From positions 124,001-188,000 of the forward strand of contig NZ_JAULBC010000005.1 in NCBI RefSeq assembly GCF_041060425.1: a stretch of DNA of 64,000 bases. The letters run 5' to 3'. Shown piece by piece: positions 1 to 9,923 of this stretch. Position numbers and translations under genes: made by a program. Under the pieces are notes generated by a model. The model had not been told where the DNA came from and did no database searches. It was given only the letters and a program-made list of their open reading frames with translations. This DNA is from Danxiaibacter flavus. Lineage in GTDB: Bacteria > Bacteroidota > Bacteroidia > Chitinophagales > Chitinophagaceae. How positions within the stretch are numbered: position 1 is the stretch's first letter; the number at the start of each line of letters is the position of its first letter.

Positions 1-2
1 CA

Positions 3-410
3 AAAGGTGAGGCTGATGCCATTTTCGCGAAAATGCAGGCCGAGGCAAATGGTATGTTTGAAATATTGACGAAGCAGGCTGAAGGTATGGACAGGATTGT
101 TAAAGCAGCTGGAAATAACTCAAAAGACGCCGTGTTATTGCTAATTGCTGACAAGCTACCAGAACTGGTTAAAATGCAGACCGAAGCAATTAAGAATATT
201 AAGATTGACAAAGTTACCGTTTGGGAAAATGGTAAAGGTGATGGACAATCTTCAACATCAGGTTTTATCTCAGGTTTGTACAAGTCTGTACCGCCGTTGA
301 AAGATATTTTTGATATGGCGGGAATGGATTTGCCCGAATATCTTGGAAAAGGCAAGCAAAATGATCATTACATTTCAGACCTGCCTGCAAAACCAGATAA
401 CGTAGAATAA
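3..410 (+). CDS. Flotillin/SPFH-family protein, C-terminal part (5' end outside window)
   Basis: The reading frame is open from the window edge, so only the C-terminal ~135 residues are visible. The visible part starts with an Ala/Glu-rich coiled-coil stretch (KGEADAIFAKMQAEANG), as in the C-terminal arm of flotillins (YuaG/FloT/YqiK type). It ends with a conserved flotillin tail: IDKVTVWENG, then SGLYKSVPPLKDIFDMAGMDLPEYLGK. Flotillins are membrane-anchored scaffold proteins that organise microdomains and oligomerise through the coiled coil. The SPFH domain and membrane anchor would lie before position 1. The ATG at 33 is internal and is not taken as the start. The family call rests on the tail motif. 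Confidence 0.85.
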   Translation, partial: KGEADAIFAKMQAEANGMFEILTKQAEGMDRIVKAAGNNSKDAVLLLIADKLPELVKMQTEAIKNIKIDKVTVWENGKGDGQSSTSGFISGLYKSVPPLKDIFDMAGMDLPEYLGKGKQNDHYISDLPAKPDNVE

Positions 411-585
411 TCAAATAAGCTTCTCGATACACGCATATACCGCGTAAACTCATTTTTTCTAAGTGGTGGCATTTGTTTGCACGAGCGAATAGAAGTCGCC
501 ACTTATCATTAGTTAGTGCTGTTCTTTTCCATATATTCATGTCTTCGTTCAACCTTGCGGAACATAAAATTTTAAAAATAAGAGG

Positions 586-1830
586 ATGCAATTCAAGAAA
601 GCAGCAACACTTCTCCTGTTAGGCATAGGCCTTTTTTCAACAACCTATGCACAAAAAGTCAAGAAAACAGTCTTTGTAATTGTTGATGGAATTGCATCCG
701 ACCTGATTGAAAAATTACCTACACCCAATTTGCATGCTATTGCAGGCAAACAGGGTTTTTCAAAATCTTATGTGGGCGGAATAAAAGGCAGCTATTCAGA
801 AACACCTACAATTTCTGCGGTTGGTTACATTAGTGAACTCACCGGCACATGGGTAAATAAACATAATGTCTGGGACAACGACATAGCTGCACCGAATTAT
901 AATTACTACACGATATTCCGCTACTTGAAGCAACAATATCCATCCAAGAAGACAGCGATATTCTCCAGCTGGGAAGATAACAGGACCAAGCTTGTTGGCG
1001 ATAAATTTGCGCAAACCGGCAATATCGCAGTTGATCATCATTACGATGGACTGGAAAATGACACGGTAAACTATCCGCATGATAAAAAACGCGACTTTAT
1101 GAGTAACATTGATGAAAGCGTTTCGCAACATGCCGCGGATTATATAAAAAGCGATGCACCAGACCTTACCTGGGTTTATCTTGAATATACAGATGACATG
1201 GGTCACATGCACGGTGACAGTCCGGAATACTATAAGGCAATTGAACTTGCAGATAAGCGCGTTGGCTACTTATGGCAGGCCATTCAATACAGAGAAAAGA
1301 ATTTTAATGAAGATTGGCTGATCGTAATTACGACTGATCATGGCCGCGATAAAGCGACCGGAAAAAATCACGGAGGACAAAGTGATCGCGAGCGTGCAAG
1401 CTGGATTGTTACCAATGCAAAAAGCCTGAACGAAGAATTTAAAGAACCTCATTTATCCGCCGTTGATATAATGCCATCAATTGCTAGGTTTATGGACATC
1501 AACGTTCCTCAACAAAATGCGTTTGAAGTGGATGGTATTCCTTTCATTGGGGAAATTTCTTTTATTCAGCCCGCCATTTCCTTTGCAGATGGAAAGGTGA
1601 ATATAAACTGGAAGGCAATTCAGAAGAAAGGTGATGTAAAAGTTTTTGTCTCTACTACCAATCAGTTCAAAAAAGGCGGAAAGGATGAATATACAGTGTT
1701 AGGTTCGGCACCTTTGGCAGGCCAAAAAGCTTCATTCAAGCTACCCGAAAGCAGCACTGGGTTTTATAAAGTGGTTTTACAGGCGGACGGAAATAATTAT
1801 AATTATTGGAGTGGGAAGAGTCCTGAGTAG
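586..1830 (+). CDS. Exported type I phosphodiesterase / alkaline phosphatase-superfamily protein
   Basis: 414 residues. A signal peptide is visible (LLLLGIGLFSTTYAQ, cleavage after about residue 22). The alkaline phosphatase superfamily metal site can be followed: VIVDGI with Asp34, a Thr in ETPTIS (Thr73/Thr75, probable nucleophile), YTDDMGHMHG with Asp203/Asp204 and His207, then TTDHGRD with Asp251/His252 and His262 in NHGG. This layout matches nucleotide pyrophosphatase/phosphodiesterases, two-zinc enzymes that cleave phosphodiester or phosphate ester bonds, here probably in the periplasm. The substrate cannot be told. The last ~90 residues form a beta-rich tail. The gene stands alone between the flotillin gene and a repeat-filled gap. 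Confidence 0.85.
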   Translation: MQFKKAATLLLLGIGLFSTTYAQKVKKTVFVIVDGIASDLIEKLPTPNLHAIAGKQGFSKSYVGGIKGSYSETPTISAVGYISELTGTWVNKHNVWDNDIAAPNYNYYTIFRYLKQQYPSKKTAIFSSWEDNRTKLVGDKFAQTGNIAVDHHYDGLENDTVNYPHDKKRDFMSNIDESVSQHAADYIKSDAPDLTWVYLEYTDDMGHMHGDSPEYYKAIELADKRVGYLWQAIQYREKNFNEDWLIVITTDHGRDKATGKNHGGQSDRERASWIVTNAKSLNEEFKEPHLSAVDIMPSIARFMDINVPQQNAFEVDGIPFIGEISFIQPAISFADGKVNINWKAIQKKGDVKVFVSTTNQFKKGGKDEYTVLGSAPLAGQKASFKLPESSTGFYKVVLQADGNNYNYWSGKSPE

Positions 1831-1925
1831 TTTTCTAATTGACAGTGGATAATTGAAAATGAAAGGCGATTAACCACAGAAGCCACGGAGTTTTTTTCAC
1901 GGAGTTGGGGAAGTAAAATTGTTGT

Positions 1926-2396
1926 ACATCTCTGATGTCTGATTTTTTGATCGCTGATTTATCTCATGTGCGGCATAGCAACCGGTCACAGACAGCGCTT
2001 CTCTTACGGTCTTACGATCTTACTGTCTTACGGTCTTAATGCCGTACATCTCTGACGTCTGATTTTTTGATCGCTGATTTATCTCATGTGCGGCATAACA
2101 ACCGGTCATAGACAGCGCTTCTTCTTACGGTCTTACGATCCTACTGTCTTACGATCTTAATGCCGCACATCTCTGATGTCTGATTTTTTGATTGCTGATT
2201 TATCTCATGTGCATAGCAACGAGTCACAGACAGCGCTTCTCTTACGGTCTTACGATCTTACGGTCTTACGGTCTTAATGCCGCACATCTCTGATGTCTGA
2301 TTTTTTGATCGCTGATTTATCTCATGTGCATAGCAACGAGTCACAGACAGCGCTTCTCTTACGGTCTTACTGTCTTACGATCTTACTGTCTTATTA
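1926..2396 (-). repeat. Tandem array of four ~118-bp units (family also at 21.5-22.1 kb)
   Basis: Four units begin at 1926, 2046, 2167 and 2284 with ACATCTCTGAYGTCTGATTT. Each runs through TTTATCTCATGTG and CAGACAGCGCTTCT into a run of ten-base motifs of the type CTTACGGTCT, CTTACGATCT, CTTACTGTCT. The unit lengths are 120, 121 and 117 bases. Read on the minus strand, the units match the array at 21483-22075. No coding frame spans the units. Confidence 0.9.
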
Positions 2397-2411
2397 GCCA
2401 CAGAGGCACTG

Positions 2412-2453
2412 AAGCACAGAATTTCTCATTACAAGAAATACTCTGTGCTTTTT
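2412..2453. terminator. Hairpin with GCACAGA arms, terminator-like
   Basis: AAGCACAGA...TTTCT pairs with AGAAAT..CTCTGTGCTT and is followed by TTTTTATTTT, as in an intrinsic terminator on the plus strand. The phosphodiesterase gene ends almost 600 bases upstream, so it may act only on read-through. The arms recur at 8505 and 27138. Confidence 0.6.
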
Positions 2454-2635
2454 TATTTTGATGATCAGCGGTGTACTCTGTGAAAAAAAACTCCGTGGCT
2501 ATCTGTGGTAAAAAATTTTCACCTCGGTAGCCCATCCGCTTTCAATTGTCCCTTTTCAATTTTCAATTAATTATTTTCTACCGTCTTATGTAATTCTCTT
2601 CTTTTCAGCATCAGGCAATTATAAAACCACCTGAC

Positions 2636-5600
2636 ATGCAGCGACTACTGGTAATTTTATTCCTGGCTTTACCGCTTATTGGCATTACTCAAATTGACTG
2701 GAAAAACCTAAAGAAGAAAAGCGATGATATTTTTACATATCGCGTTACCACTGCAGAAGCAGAGAAATATATCAAGCTGGATAGCATTCCTGTTGACGTG
2801 TTCCTCCCCAGAAAGCCCGATTATGTTTTAAAGAGATATTACGATCAGGATAGTTTACCAACCGGCCATTACATATTATTGTCTGTTGACGACATCAACA
2901 TCAAAGCAGAAATCATTAACGTCACCCGCCTTTATGTATCACCCACCGTAAACCGGAATGTACCTCAAATTCAGATCAGAAATACCAATGGAGGATTTGT
3001 GACCAATGCACAAGTTTGGGATAACGGACATAAAACAACATATATTCCACAGGCGCAGGCATATCGTCTGAAGAAAAAAATTCGTGATGAGGTTGCCATA
3101 AAAATATTTGCACCGGGAGATTCCACATTCCTGATCCTTAATGGAGATAATTTTCAACCCTATTCCTACAAAAAACATTTCCCCGATACACGTGTTGGAA
3201 AAGTAATAACATGGCTTCCCAGAAAAATATCGCCCTCGCATGCTTATCATAAATACTCAGACAACAACAAGGCAGCCGGCGCCAGGGGTTACATATTGTT
3301 CAATCAACCAAAATACAAGTTAACCGACACTGTTAAGCTAAAGGCATATATCATAAATAAACATCAGAAGCAATACACGAACAACCTCCGTTTGTATTTA
3401 CAATTCTATAAAAATGGCAGTGCCAAATCCCAGCTGCTTTCAACCCTAAGCCCTTCCTCTCCGGGGGCATATGTCTATAGCTTTCCGCTGCATGACTCGT
3501 TACCATCAGATGCAACGTTATCAATCGTCTTTAAAACAGAAAAAGAAGACTATGTGTTAAGCGGAAATTTTAAAACAGAAGACTACCTGCCTGATGAAAT
3601 CTCAACTTACAATTTCACTTCTACCAGGAAAGATTATTTCTACGGTGACAGTCTATTGTTTGAAGCATCAGCGCAAGATGCCAATCATCTCACACTATTG
3701 GATGCTTCTGCAAAATTGATCCTAACTACCTCCACCGTTTCAAAATTTTATGGAAATCAACAATACATTGCTGACACAATCTACACTGAACAAAAAAAAT
3801 TGCTTACTGAAGGGAAAACACCATTTGTGGTGCCAGTCAAATATTTACCTGCTGCCGATGTCACCTTAAAAGCTTTGCTGCAATTCCGCAACAGTAATAA
3901 CGAGCTGCATGAACAAACACTCACCTTAACATACAATGCTCAAAAAGAACAATTAGTTACCTGGATTACGAATGACACATTGTACGCAGATTATCGTATC
4001 AACAACAAAAGTGTAAATACTGTAGCCAGCATGGAAATGGATGGCAATTTCAGTAAGGAGCAGGAAGTAGGCCTGCCTTATAAAAGCAAAATTGATCCTT
4101 TCGCAGAAAGCTATAATTTCTTTATTGAGAAAAAAGATTCAGGGAGTTTATATTCCTCTATCGATATTCCGGCCAACTACAATGTTCCATTTTCAAGAAT
4201 AAGCAGCAGCGACACGATAGGTTTCTCTCTGTACAACAATTACAAGATACCGGTTAGTTATCTGGTATTGGATGGAAAAAAGATTGTAGCGTCTGGAACA
4301 GACAGCACTTCTGTTATTACCTGGGAAAAGAAGATGACTCTAAAACATAAAGGGTACACCGTTCTATGGCAATATGTATGGGGTGGCAAACAAAAGGAAC
4401 AACAGGATCGAATAGGTTTACTTTACAGTAAGCTGAACATAGAAGTCAACACTTCCGCTTCCGTTTATCCCGGTCAGCAGGATGCTGTTAAGATACATGT
4501 GAGCGACTACAAACACACGCCCGTTCCTAACGTCAACCTGGCCGCCGTTAGTTACAACAGTCAGATCACAAAGAATTTTTATGTTCCAGATCCACCTTAT
4601 ACAGATAAACACAAAATAAAATCGTTGCGCACAAAGGGCGTTTATGAAAACGATGATCATGATCCATACTTTTCAAAAAAATATTTATTGGGCAAGCACC
4701 AGCAATGGAAAAGAATATTCGGAGTAGACAGTATCTTTTACTACAAACTTTTGTTTCCTGAAAAAGCTGTTACGGATGTGACTACGCGCATCACCAGCTA
4801 CCTGCCACAGGTAAGCATTCATGTTACGGATAATGGTATCCCCCAATCAATCGCTCTTTTATATATCAACCGGGGCTTTATGTACATGGAAAGTTCAGCA
4901 GATACAAGTGAATATTGTTTTCAGGCTTCCACGAGCTTCATAAAAGTGGGTGTGCGTTTACGCAATTGTTTTTTTGAAGTGGACAGTATCTATATGCAAC
5001 CCAATTATAAACATGATGTAGTAATTGACATGAGTAAGCTGGCGAAGGAAAAAATAAAACCCATGCCGGAATATTTCACAACGGAGGAACGAAAACTAAT
5101 TGAGAAACAAATGATGCGCGTAAGAAATAACTATGGTTATTTATGGCAGGGTACTAAAGTCACGCGGCTTTCCGGTCAAGACATGATGATAGGGCCATTC
5201 AATGATTACGATAGCCTGCATTTCTATCAGCCTGCAAATTATGATCTGCATTTTGTAAGAGAAAATGGATATGAATACAATTTCTCGCCAAAGATCTTAC
5301 GCCTCGAAAGAAAACCAATATATGCTGCATCTGCGAAAAAGATCATGATAAATGAAACGTTGAAAAGCTGGAACAAATGGGGTGACACATTATCACTAGT
5401 ACCTGTCATCAATTATGAAAAGGTTGAAATACATGAACCATACATTGCCGATGTTCCGCAGAATATAACCAGAGCGACAAAAACAGGTCACCTGCTATTC
5501 ACCGCGGGAAAAGACAGTACGCTCAACCCTGTTGCAGCCAGAAATATTCGCCGGATAGCTTTGGTTCCAATTATGGAAAATGGTCAGCAGCTTGTCGCAA

Positions 5601-8407
5601 CTGTTACAGGAAGATATGCATTCACCAAAATAGAGGCCGGCGAATACATGCTATATCTTATTGATAGCAGATGGAACACAGCATCCGGTAAAATTCAAAT
5701 TCGGCAAAATAGGACATTGTGTATCGCGACTGAGAACTGGAAGTTCGCTGCCAATGATCCGATCGTTAAGCAATTGGAGTATGAAACAAAAAGAAGAAGG
5801 AAGACTGATAATAATCCAATAAAAGTACCCGTTACCGGCAACAAACCACAATCCGGAAAGTTGTCAAAAGGTTCATCTTCGCTAACAGGAAACATAACAG
5901 ATAGTATTTCAGGAAAACCTGTTCCCTATGCCCTCGTCCGGATCCATGATAATTTCACCAACGGGCAAACTGATGTGGCGACTGACAGCAACGGAATATT
6001 TCACGTACAACAGATTTTGGAAGGAACTTATAATGTTTCAGTATATGCATTAGGTTACAACGAAAAGTCGTTGATTATTTCCCTCTCTAAGGGAGAGGAC
6101 TATTTTTTGCAGCAACGGCTGTCTATAGGACAGTTGAGCTTAAATGAGGTGGTAGTAGTTGGCTATGGCGTGAGTAGAAAATCCGACATAACAGCATCAA
6201 TAAGTTCTGGCAAAACCAGCAATTTGCTCTTCCTCCAGGGAAAAGCAGCCGGTGTTTACGTGGGCTATGCCGCAACGGCCAATTCAATCAGCATAAGGGG
6301 ATTAAGGACTTTTTCCGCAAGTGAAAAACCTTTGTATGTAGTTGATGGCATTTTATATGAAGACCTTCCTGCCAGCATTTCTCCGGACACAATAGCCAGT
6401 GTGGAAGTAATGAAGAGCACTGAGGCATCTGCGATTTATGGCGCCCGGGCTTTTAACGGTGCCGTAATTATTACAACAAAAAAAACAGCCGGAGGAATGA
6501 GAAAAAACTTTAGAGATTACGCGTTCTGGCAGCCAAATCTTATTACAGATAAAAATGGACAGGCGTCATTTTTCGTAAACTACCCGGATAACATAACGGG
6601 GTGGGAAACATATGTGATTGCTATCGACAAAAAGCTTAGAACGGGAAAAGCGATGTTGTTTACGCAATCCTTTAAGCCATTGCTCGCGCAACTTAATACG
6701 CCGCAATTTCTTATAGAAGGCGATTCAGCTGTTCTTATCGGAAAAGCAATGAACTACACAAATGATTCTTACAAAGCCCAACTTAGCTTTAGCTTACAAC
6801 AAAAACAATTGTTACAAAAAAAACAGGATCTTGAAGCAAAACAATCTACCATAACACGATTACCGATATTGGTACCCACCAATTCAGATTCATTGCTGGC
6901 AGCATTTGAATTGCAGTCGCAAACAGGTTTCAAAGATGGAGAGGAAAGAAAAATCCCGGTCCTCAAGAAAGGTATTGAAGAAACCAAAGGAATATTCTGG
7001 CAACTGCATAGAGACACCACCGTAACCTTTACAGCTGATGCCAACGCCCAGAATGTAGAAATAAGTATTTTGAATAACGGCCTGGAGCTTATGTTGAAGG
7101 AAATTGAACATCTAAAAGACTATCCTTATGCATGTATGGAGCAAACTGCCTCCAAACTTCGGGGGCTATTAATGGAAAGGCAGATAAGAGAATATTTGTC
7201 ACAATCATTTAAAGAAGATAAAACGATCAACCTGTTATTGAACAAACTGCAAAAAGCACAACATTTTGATGGGAGCTGGAGCTGGTGGGAAAATGGCCGG
7301 TCAAGCATCGACATCACATGCTACGTAATCAATGCGTTATTGCCGGTGCGATCGCAACAACTTGTCGGAACCAGTATAAGGAATGGCCTGTTGTACTTGC
7401 AAAGCCAACTTCCCACATTAAACCGAAAAGAAATGTTGACAGCTTTGCTTACGTTATCTGAAGCAGGTCATTTCATGGAATACGGACCTTATCTTAAAAC
7501 AATTCCGTTCGATTCAATAAGCGTTCACGGACAATGGCAATATGTGCGTATCATGCAAAATCTCAAAGCTGACTATTCAAAGCAGTTGAACTACCTTATC
7601 AACAAAGGTACGCGCGGTATACTTGGCGGGCTGCATTGGGGCGATGAAAATTATAGATGGCAAAATAATGCAACCTCAACAACATTGCTTGCACATCAGG
7701 TAATCGTTGCAGATAAGAGCACGCAATCGTTGCAGCCAAATATTACACAATATTTTATGGAGCAGCGAAGAAACGGCTATTGGCGCAATACTGTTGAGAG
7801 TGCAGGAATACTGTCTGCGATTTTACCTGTGCTGCTGAATGAAAACAAGAAAATCGCAGCACCGGCAACCATCAGCGTTAGCGGTGACACAAGTTTTACA
7901 GTTACTCATTTTCCATTTCATCTTAAAACAGGCGCAAATAAAACGCACCTGGAATTACAAAAGACAGGAGGCGGTATTACTTATGCCAGTATTTATCAAA
8001 AGTTATGGAATCCGCAACCACAGATAAATAAAGAACTATATAACATTTATACAGCGTTTACAGCAAACGGACAAGAAATGGAAACTATTAAGGCCGGCGA
8101 GAAAGTAAAAATGATCATTACCATTGAGGTTGAAAAAGAAGCAGAATATGTAATGATAGAAATTCCTATACCCGCAGGTTGCACCTATGCAGAAAAAAGC
8201 CAGGACAGCTGGCAAACGCACAAAGAATTCTTTAAGAATAAGGTTGCTTTGTTCGCTGGGCACCTTGCGGTAGGCAAACACAAATATGAAGTTGAACTGG
8301 AAGCAAGATATACAGGAAGTTATACGTTAAATCCCGCAAAAGTTGAATTGATGTACTTTCCAACGTTCTATGGAAGAAATGAGATGAAAAAAGTTTCAAT
8401 TAATTGA
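2636..8407 (+). CDS. Alpha-2-macroglobulin family protein with embedded carboxypeptidase-like and SusC-type plug domains
   Basis: 1923 residues with an N-terminal signal peptide (LLVILFLALPLIGITQ) and no lipobox. The N-terminal ~1070 residues are beta-domains of the bacterial A2M type (MG2-like segment near 215-320). Residues ~1080-1165 form a carboxypeptidase-D regulatory-like domain. Next come a TonB-box-like stretch NEVVVVGYG (about 1170-1178) and a SusC-type plug (~1190-1290, with ISIRGLRT, LYVVDGI, ASAIYGARAFNGAVIITTKK), but no beta-barrel follows. The A2M chain resumes at FWQPNLITDKNG and NYPDNITGWETYVIAID, and the thioester motif CMEQ is at Cys1500 in YPYACMEQTAS. A2Ms trap proteases by a conformational switch plus thioester capture. 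The plug could dock to an outer-membrane partner or to TonB; that is inference. Proteins with this layout occur in Bacteroidota. Confidence 0.88.
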   Translation: MQRLLVILFLALPLIGITQIDWKNLKKKSDDIFTYRVTTAEAEKYIKLDSIPVDVFLPRKPDYVLKRYYDQDSLPTGHYILLSVDDINIKAEIINVTRLYVSPTVNRNVPQIQIRNTNGGFVTNAQVWDNGHKTTYIPQAQAYRLKKKIRDEVAIKIFAPGDSTFLILNGDNFQPYSYKKHFPDTRVGKVITWLPRKISPSHAYHKYSDNNKAAGARGYILFNQPKYKLTDTVKLKAYIINKHQKQYTNNLRLYLQFYKNGSAKSQLLSTLSPSSPGAYVYSFPLHDSLPSDATLSIVFKTEKEDYVLSGNFKTEDYLPDEISTYNFTSTRKDYFYGDSLLFEASAQDANHLTLLDASAKLILTTSTVSKFYGNQQYIADTIYTEQKKLLTEGKTPFVVPVKYLPAADVTLKALLQFRNSNNELHEQTLTLTYNAQKEQLVTWITNDTLYADYRINNKSVNTVASMEMDGNFSKEQEVGLPYKSKIDPFAESYNFFIEKKDSGSLYSSIDIPANYNVPFSRISSSDTIGFSLYNNYKIPVSYLVLDGKKIVASGTDSTSVITWEKKMTLKHKGYTVLWQYVWGGKQKEQQDRIGLLYSKLNIEVNTSASVYPGQQDAVKIHVSDYKHTPVPNVNLAAVSYNSQITKNFYVPDPPYTDKHKIKSLRTKGVYENDDHDPYFSKKYLLGKHQQWKRIFGVDSIFYYKLLFPEKAVTDVTTRITSYLPQVSIHVTDNGIPQSIALLYINRGFMYMESSADTSEYCFQASTSFIKVGVRLRNCFFEVDSIYMQPNYKHDVVIDMSKLAKEKIKPMPEYFTTEERKLIEKQMMRVRNNYGYLWQGTKVTRLSGQDMMIGPFNDYDSLHFYQPANYDLHFVRENGYEYNFSPKILRLERKPIYAASAKKIMINETLKSWNKWGDTLSLVPVINYEKVEIHEPYIADVPQNITRATKTGHLLFTAGKDSTLNPVAARNIRRIALVPIMENGQQLVATVTGRYAFTKIEAGEYMLYLIDSRWNTASGKIQIRQNRTLCIATENWKFAANDPIVKQLEYETKRRRKTDNNPIKVPVTGNKPQSGKLSKGSSSLTGNITDSISGKPVPYALVRIHDNFTNGQTDVATDSNGIFHVQQILEGTYNVSVYALGYNEKSLIISLSKGEDYFLQQRLSIGQLSLNEVVVVGYGVSRKSDITASISSGKTSNLLFLQGKAAGVYVGYAATANSISIRGLRTFSASEKPLYVVDGILYEDLPASISPDTIASVEVMKSTEASAIYGARAFNGAVIITTKKTAGGMRKNFRDYAFWQPNLITDKNGQASFFVNYPDNITGWETYVIAIDKKLRTGKAMLFTQSFKPLLAQLNTPQFLIEGDSAVLIGKAMNYTNDSYKAQLSFSLQQKQLLQKKQDLEAKQSTITRLPILVPTNSDSLLAAFELQSQTGFKDGEERKIPVLKKGIEETKGIFWQLHRDTTVTFTADANAQNVEISILNNGLELMLKEIEHLKDYPYACMEQTASKLRGLLMERQIREYLSQSFKEDKTINLLLNKLQKAQHFDGSWSWWENGRSSIDITCYVINALLPVRSQQLVGTSIRNGLLYLQSQLPTLNRKEMLTALLTLSEAGHFMEYGPYLKTIPFDSISVHGQWQYVRIMQNLKADYSKQLNYLINKGTRGILGGLHWGDENYRWQNNATSTTLLAHQVIVADKSTQSLQPNITQYFMEQRRNGYWRNTVESAGILSAILPVLLNENKKIAAPATISVSGDTSFTVTHFPFHLKTGANKTHLELQKTGGGITYASIYQKLWNPQPQINKELYNIYTAFTANGQEMETIKAGEKVKMIITIEVEKEAEYVMIEIPIPAGCTYAEKSQDSWQTHKEFFKNKVALFAGHLAVGKHKYEVELEARYTGSYTLNPAKVELMYFPTFYGRNEMKKVSIN

Positions 8408-8665
8408 CAATTGAAAAGGGAAAATTGAAAATGAAAGGCGATTAACCACAGAAGCCACGGAGTTTTTTTCACGGAGTTACAGAGAGTTTTTGCCATATAA
8501 ACACAAAAGCACAGAATTTCCAATTAGACGGAAAATTCTGTGCTTTTTAATCTTATTAAACGTTAACCGTGTACTCTGTGAAAAAAACTCCGTGGCTATC
8601 TGTGGTTAAAATTTTCAGTGCCTACTGGTTCTTATTCCTTCATTTTCAACTTTCAATTCTCAATT
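8401..8665. repeat. Large imperfect inverted-repeat element, copy B
   Basis: It begins at the stop codon of the macroglobulin gene (AATTGACAATTGAAAA), continues with the arm ACCACAGAAGCCACGGAG and a T run, holds a GCACAGAAT hairpin at the centre, and returns through CTCCGTGGCTATCTGTGGT to TTTTCAATTTTCAATTC at the stop of the next gene. The arms are nearly identical to copy A at 1838-2575. It fills the gap between two convergent genes. Confidence 0.75.
8505..8547. terminator. Bidirectional terminator hairpin with GCACAGAAT arms
   Basis: AAAAGCACAGAATTTC (8505-8520) pairs with GAAAATTCTGTGCTTTT (8531-8547), stem about 16 bp with one bulge, and a loop of about 10 bases. It has A runs on the left and T runs on the right, and it lies between the convergent macroglobulin and PmoA-like genes, so it can serve both. 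Confidence 0.8.
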
Positions 8666-8666
8666 T

Positions 8667-9908
8667 TCAATTCTTCTTCACAATCTTAATCTCTGGCCCA
8701 TTCGCAAATGCCTGCCAGTTTTTTTCTGCTTCTTCAGCAGTTATTGTGCCTTCATACACCAGCATTCTATATTTTAATACATGATCTTTTCCCGGTGTAA
8801 GAGTCCAGTCCTTGTTTCTTGTGGGGCTAAAGCTAAAGAACACATCTCCCCTGCCGTTCATCTTCTCGGGCCATACGCGCATTGGCTCAGGATAATTATA
8901 GTTGGCCGGAAATGACATGAATAAGATTCCGGAATGGCCATTGTTAATCGCGCCATCCAACATGCACCAACGCGCGGTGGATGCATCAGCATCTTTTCTT
9001 GTTTTGTTTTCAGAAGTCAGCACTTTGCTGTTGTCATCGTTCCATTGCTCTGTAGCGCGATAGCCAAATCCGCCATAGCGGTATTCTTTAAGAAAAACAG
9101 TATCAGTAGTTGCGCAGTTTAAAACGGAAGTAAAATCCCATAACCATTTTTTATCGCCAATGTTATAAACACGCACATCCCATTCTTCATTCATGGCCAC
9201 TTTTTCTCCCGCAGGATCGTTCAACACCACATGCTCCTGTAAAGCTTTAAAACCACCAAATACAGCACCCTCGTCTTTAGAGATAAATTTCGCAAAACGC
9301 ACTGTGCCTTCTTTCTTTACCAGGTTCCAGAAGTCAACAATTTTTCCGCGGAAACTAACTTCAGTCCATGGATTCCACAATCCGAAATGATGATAATGAT
9401 CCGGTGCATTGATGCGTGTCATTACATTTCCATCCGGCGACCAAAGCGGGTGTATAAAGCCGCTGCGTTTAAATACAGTATCAACGCCTTGCGGCGGATA
9501 CATCGTTGCATAGTTGTACTGTAGTACTTTTTTCCCGGCATCGGTTACAAGCAGTGTACCGTTTTCATCTTTGATGCCAATCTTATCTTGCCCAGAGCCG
9601 TCAGGCATGTCGGCTCTACGTTTCTGTAATTCAAAAACACCTTCCTTGTTTGTTGGCTGCATCATCCACCATAAAAAGCGATGATATCTTTTTTCGATCT
9701 GGAAAGGGACAGGCGTTCTCTTGCCTTTACTTACTTCTACAAGTTGCAATGTTGAATCCGCATCCTTTGTTAACGGATCCAGGTCTATGCACACCGGCTC
9801 TGCAACATACTGCTGGTGTTGCTTAATACTAAACGTAGCAATTACCTGTGCTTTTGCACACACAGTGGCCAACAGACCGGCGGCAGAAATAAACAATACT
9901 TTACGCAT
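8667..9908 (-). CDS. PmoA-like (DUF6807) exported protein
   Basis: 413 residues with a signal peptide (VLFISAAGLLATVCAKAQ). The motif DHYHHFGLWNPW at residues 170-181 and the downstream ...WDVRVYNIGDKKWLWDFTSVL pattern match the PmoA/DUF6807 family. The family name comes from an old methane-oxygenase annotation; no such activity is implied here. These proteins are usually found beside Gfo/Idh/MocA oxidoreductases, ThuA and SusCD genes in glycan loci of Bacteroidota and in Planctomycetes, as here. The His-His pair may bind a metal or a sugar, which is inference. It is the last gene of the minus-strand locus and is separated from susD by a terminator. Confidence 0.75.
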   Translation of the reverse strand: MRKVLFISAAGLLATVCAKAQVIATFSIKQHQQYVAEPVCIDLDPLTKDADSTLQLVEVSKGKRTPVPFQIEKRYHRFLWWMMQPTNKEGVFELQKRRADMPDGSGQDKIGIKDENGTLLVTDAGKKVLQYNYATMYPPQGVDTVFKRSGFIHPLWSPDGNVMTRINAPDHYHHFGLWNPWTEVSFRGKIVDFWNLVKKEGTVRFAKFISKDEGAVFGGFKALQEHVVLNDPAGEKVAMNEEWDVRVYNIGDKKWLWDFTSVLNCATTDTVFLKEYRYGGFGYRATEQWNDDNSKVLTSENKTRKDADASTARWCMLDGAINNGHSGILFMSFPANYNYPEPMRVWPEKMNGRGDVFFSFSPTRNKDWTLTPGKDHVLKYRMLVYEGTITAEEAEKNWQAFANGPEIKIVKKN

Positions 9909-9923
9909 AATATTTGTTTAAAA

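Larger units (their letters stand above)
1838..2575. repeat. Large imperfect inverted-repeat element, copy A (with nested tandem array)
   Basis: The left arm reads outward to inward: an AATTGAAAA-rich edge, then ACCACAGAAGCCACGGAG followed by a T run and CACGGAG. The right arm carries the reverse complement (CTCTGTG, an A run, CTCCGTGGCTATCTGTGGT) and ends in TTTTCAATTTTCAATTAATT. The same arms in the same order occur at 8401-8665 (copy B). In copy A the ~118-bp tandem array and a GCACAGA hairpin sit between the arms; in copy B only the hairpin is present. No open reading frame is supported inside it. Confidence 0.75.

Noticed and set aside
460..505. Possible terminator between the flotillin and phosphodiesterase genes (TAAGTGG / CCACTTA)
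   Set aside because: The loop is over 30 bases and no T tract follows, so it was not listed as a feature.
1926..2396. CRISPR array
   Set aside because: Repeats are long (~118 bp), contiguous and without unique spacers; no cas gene is present.
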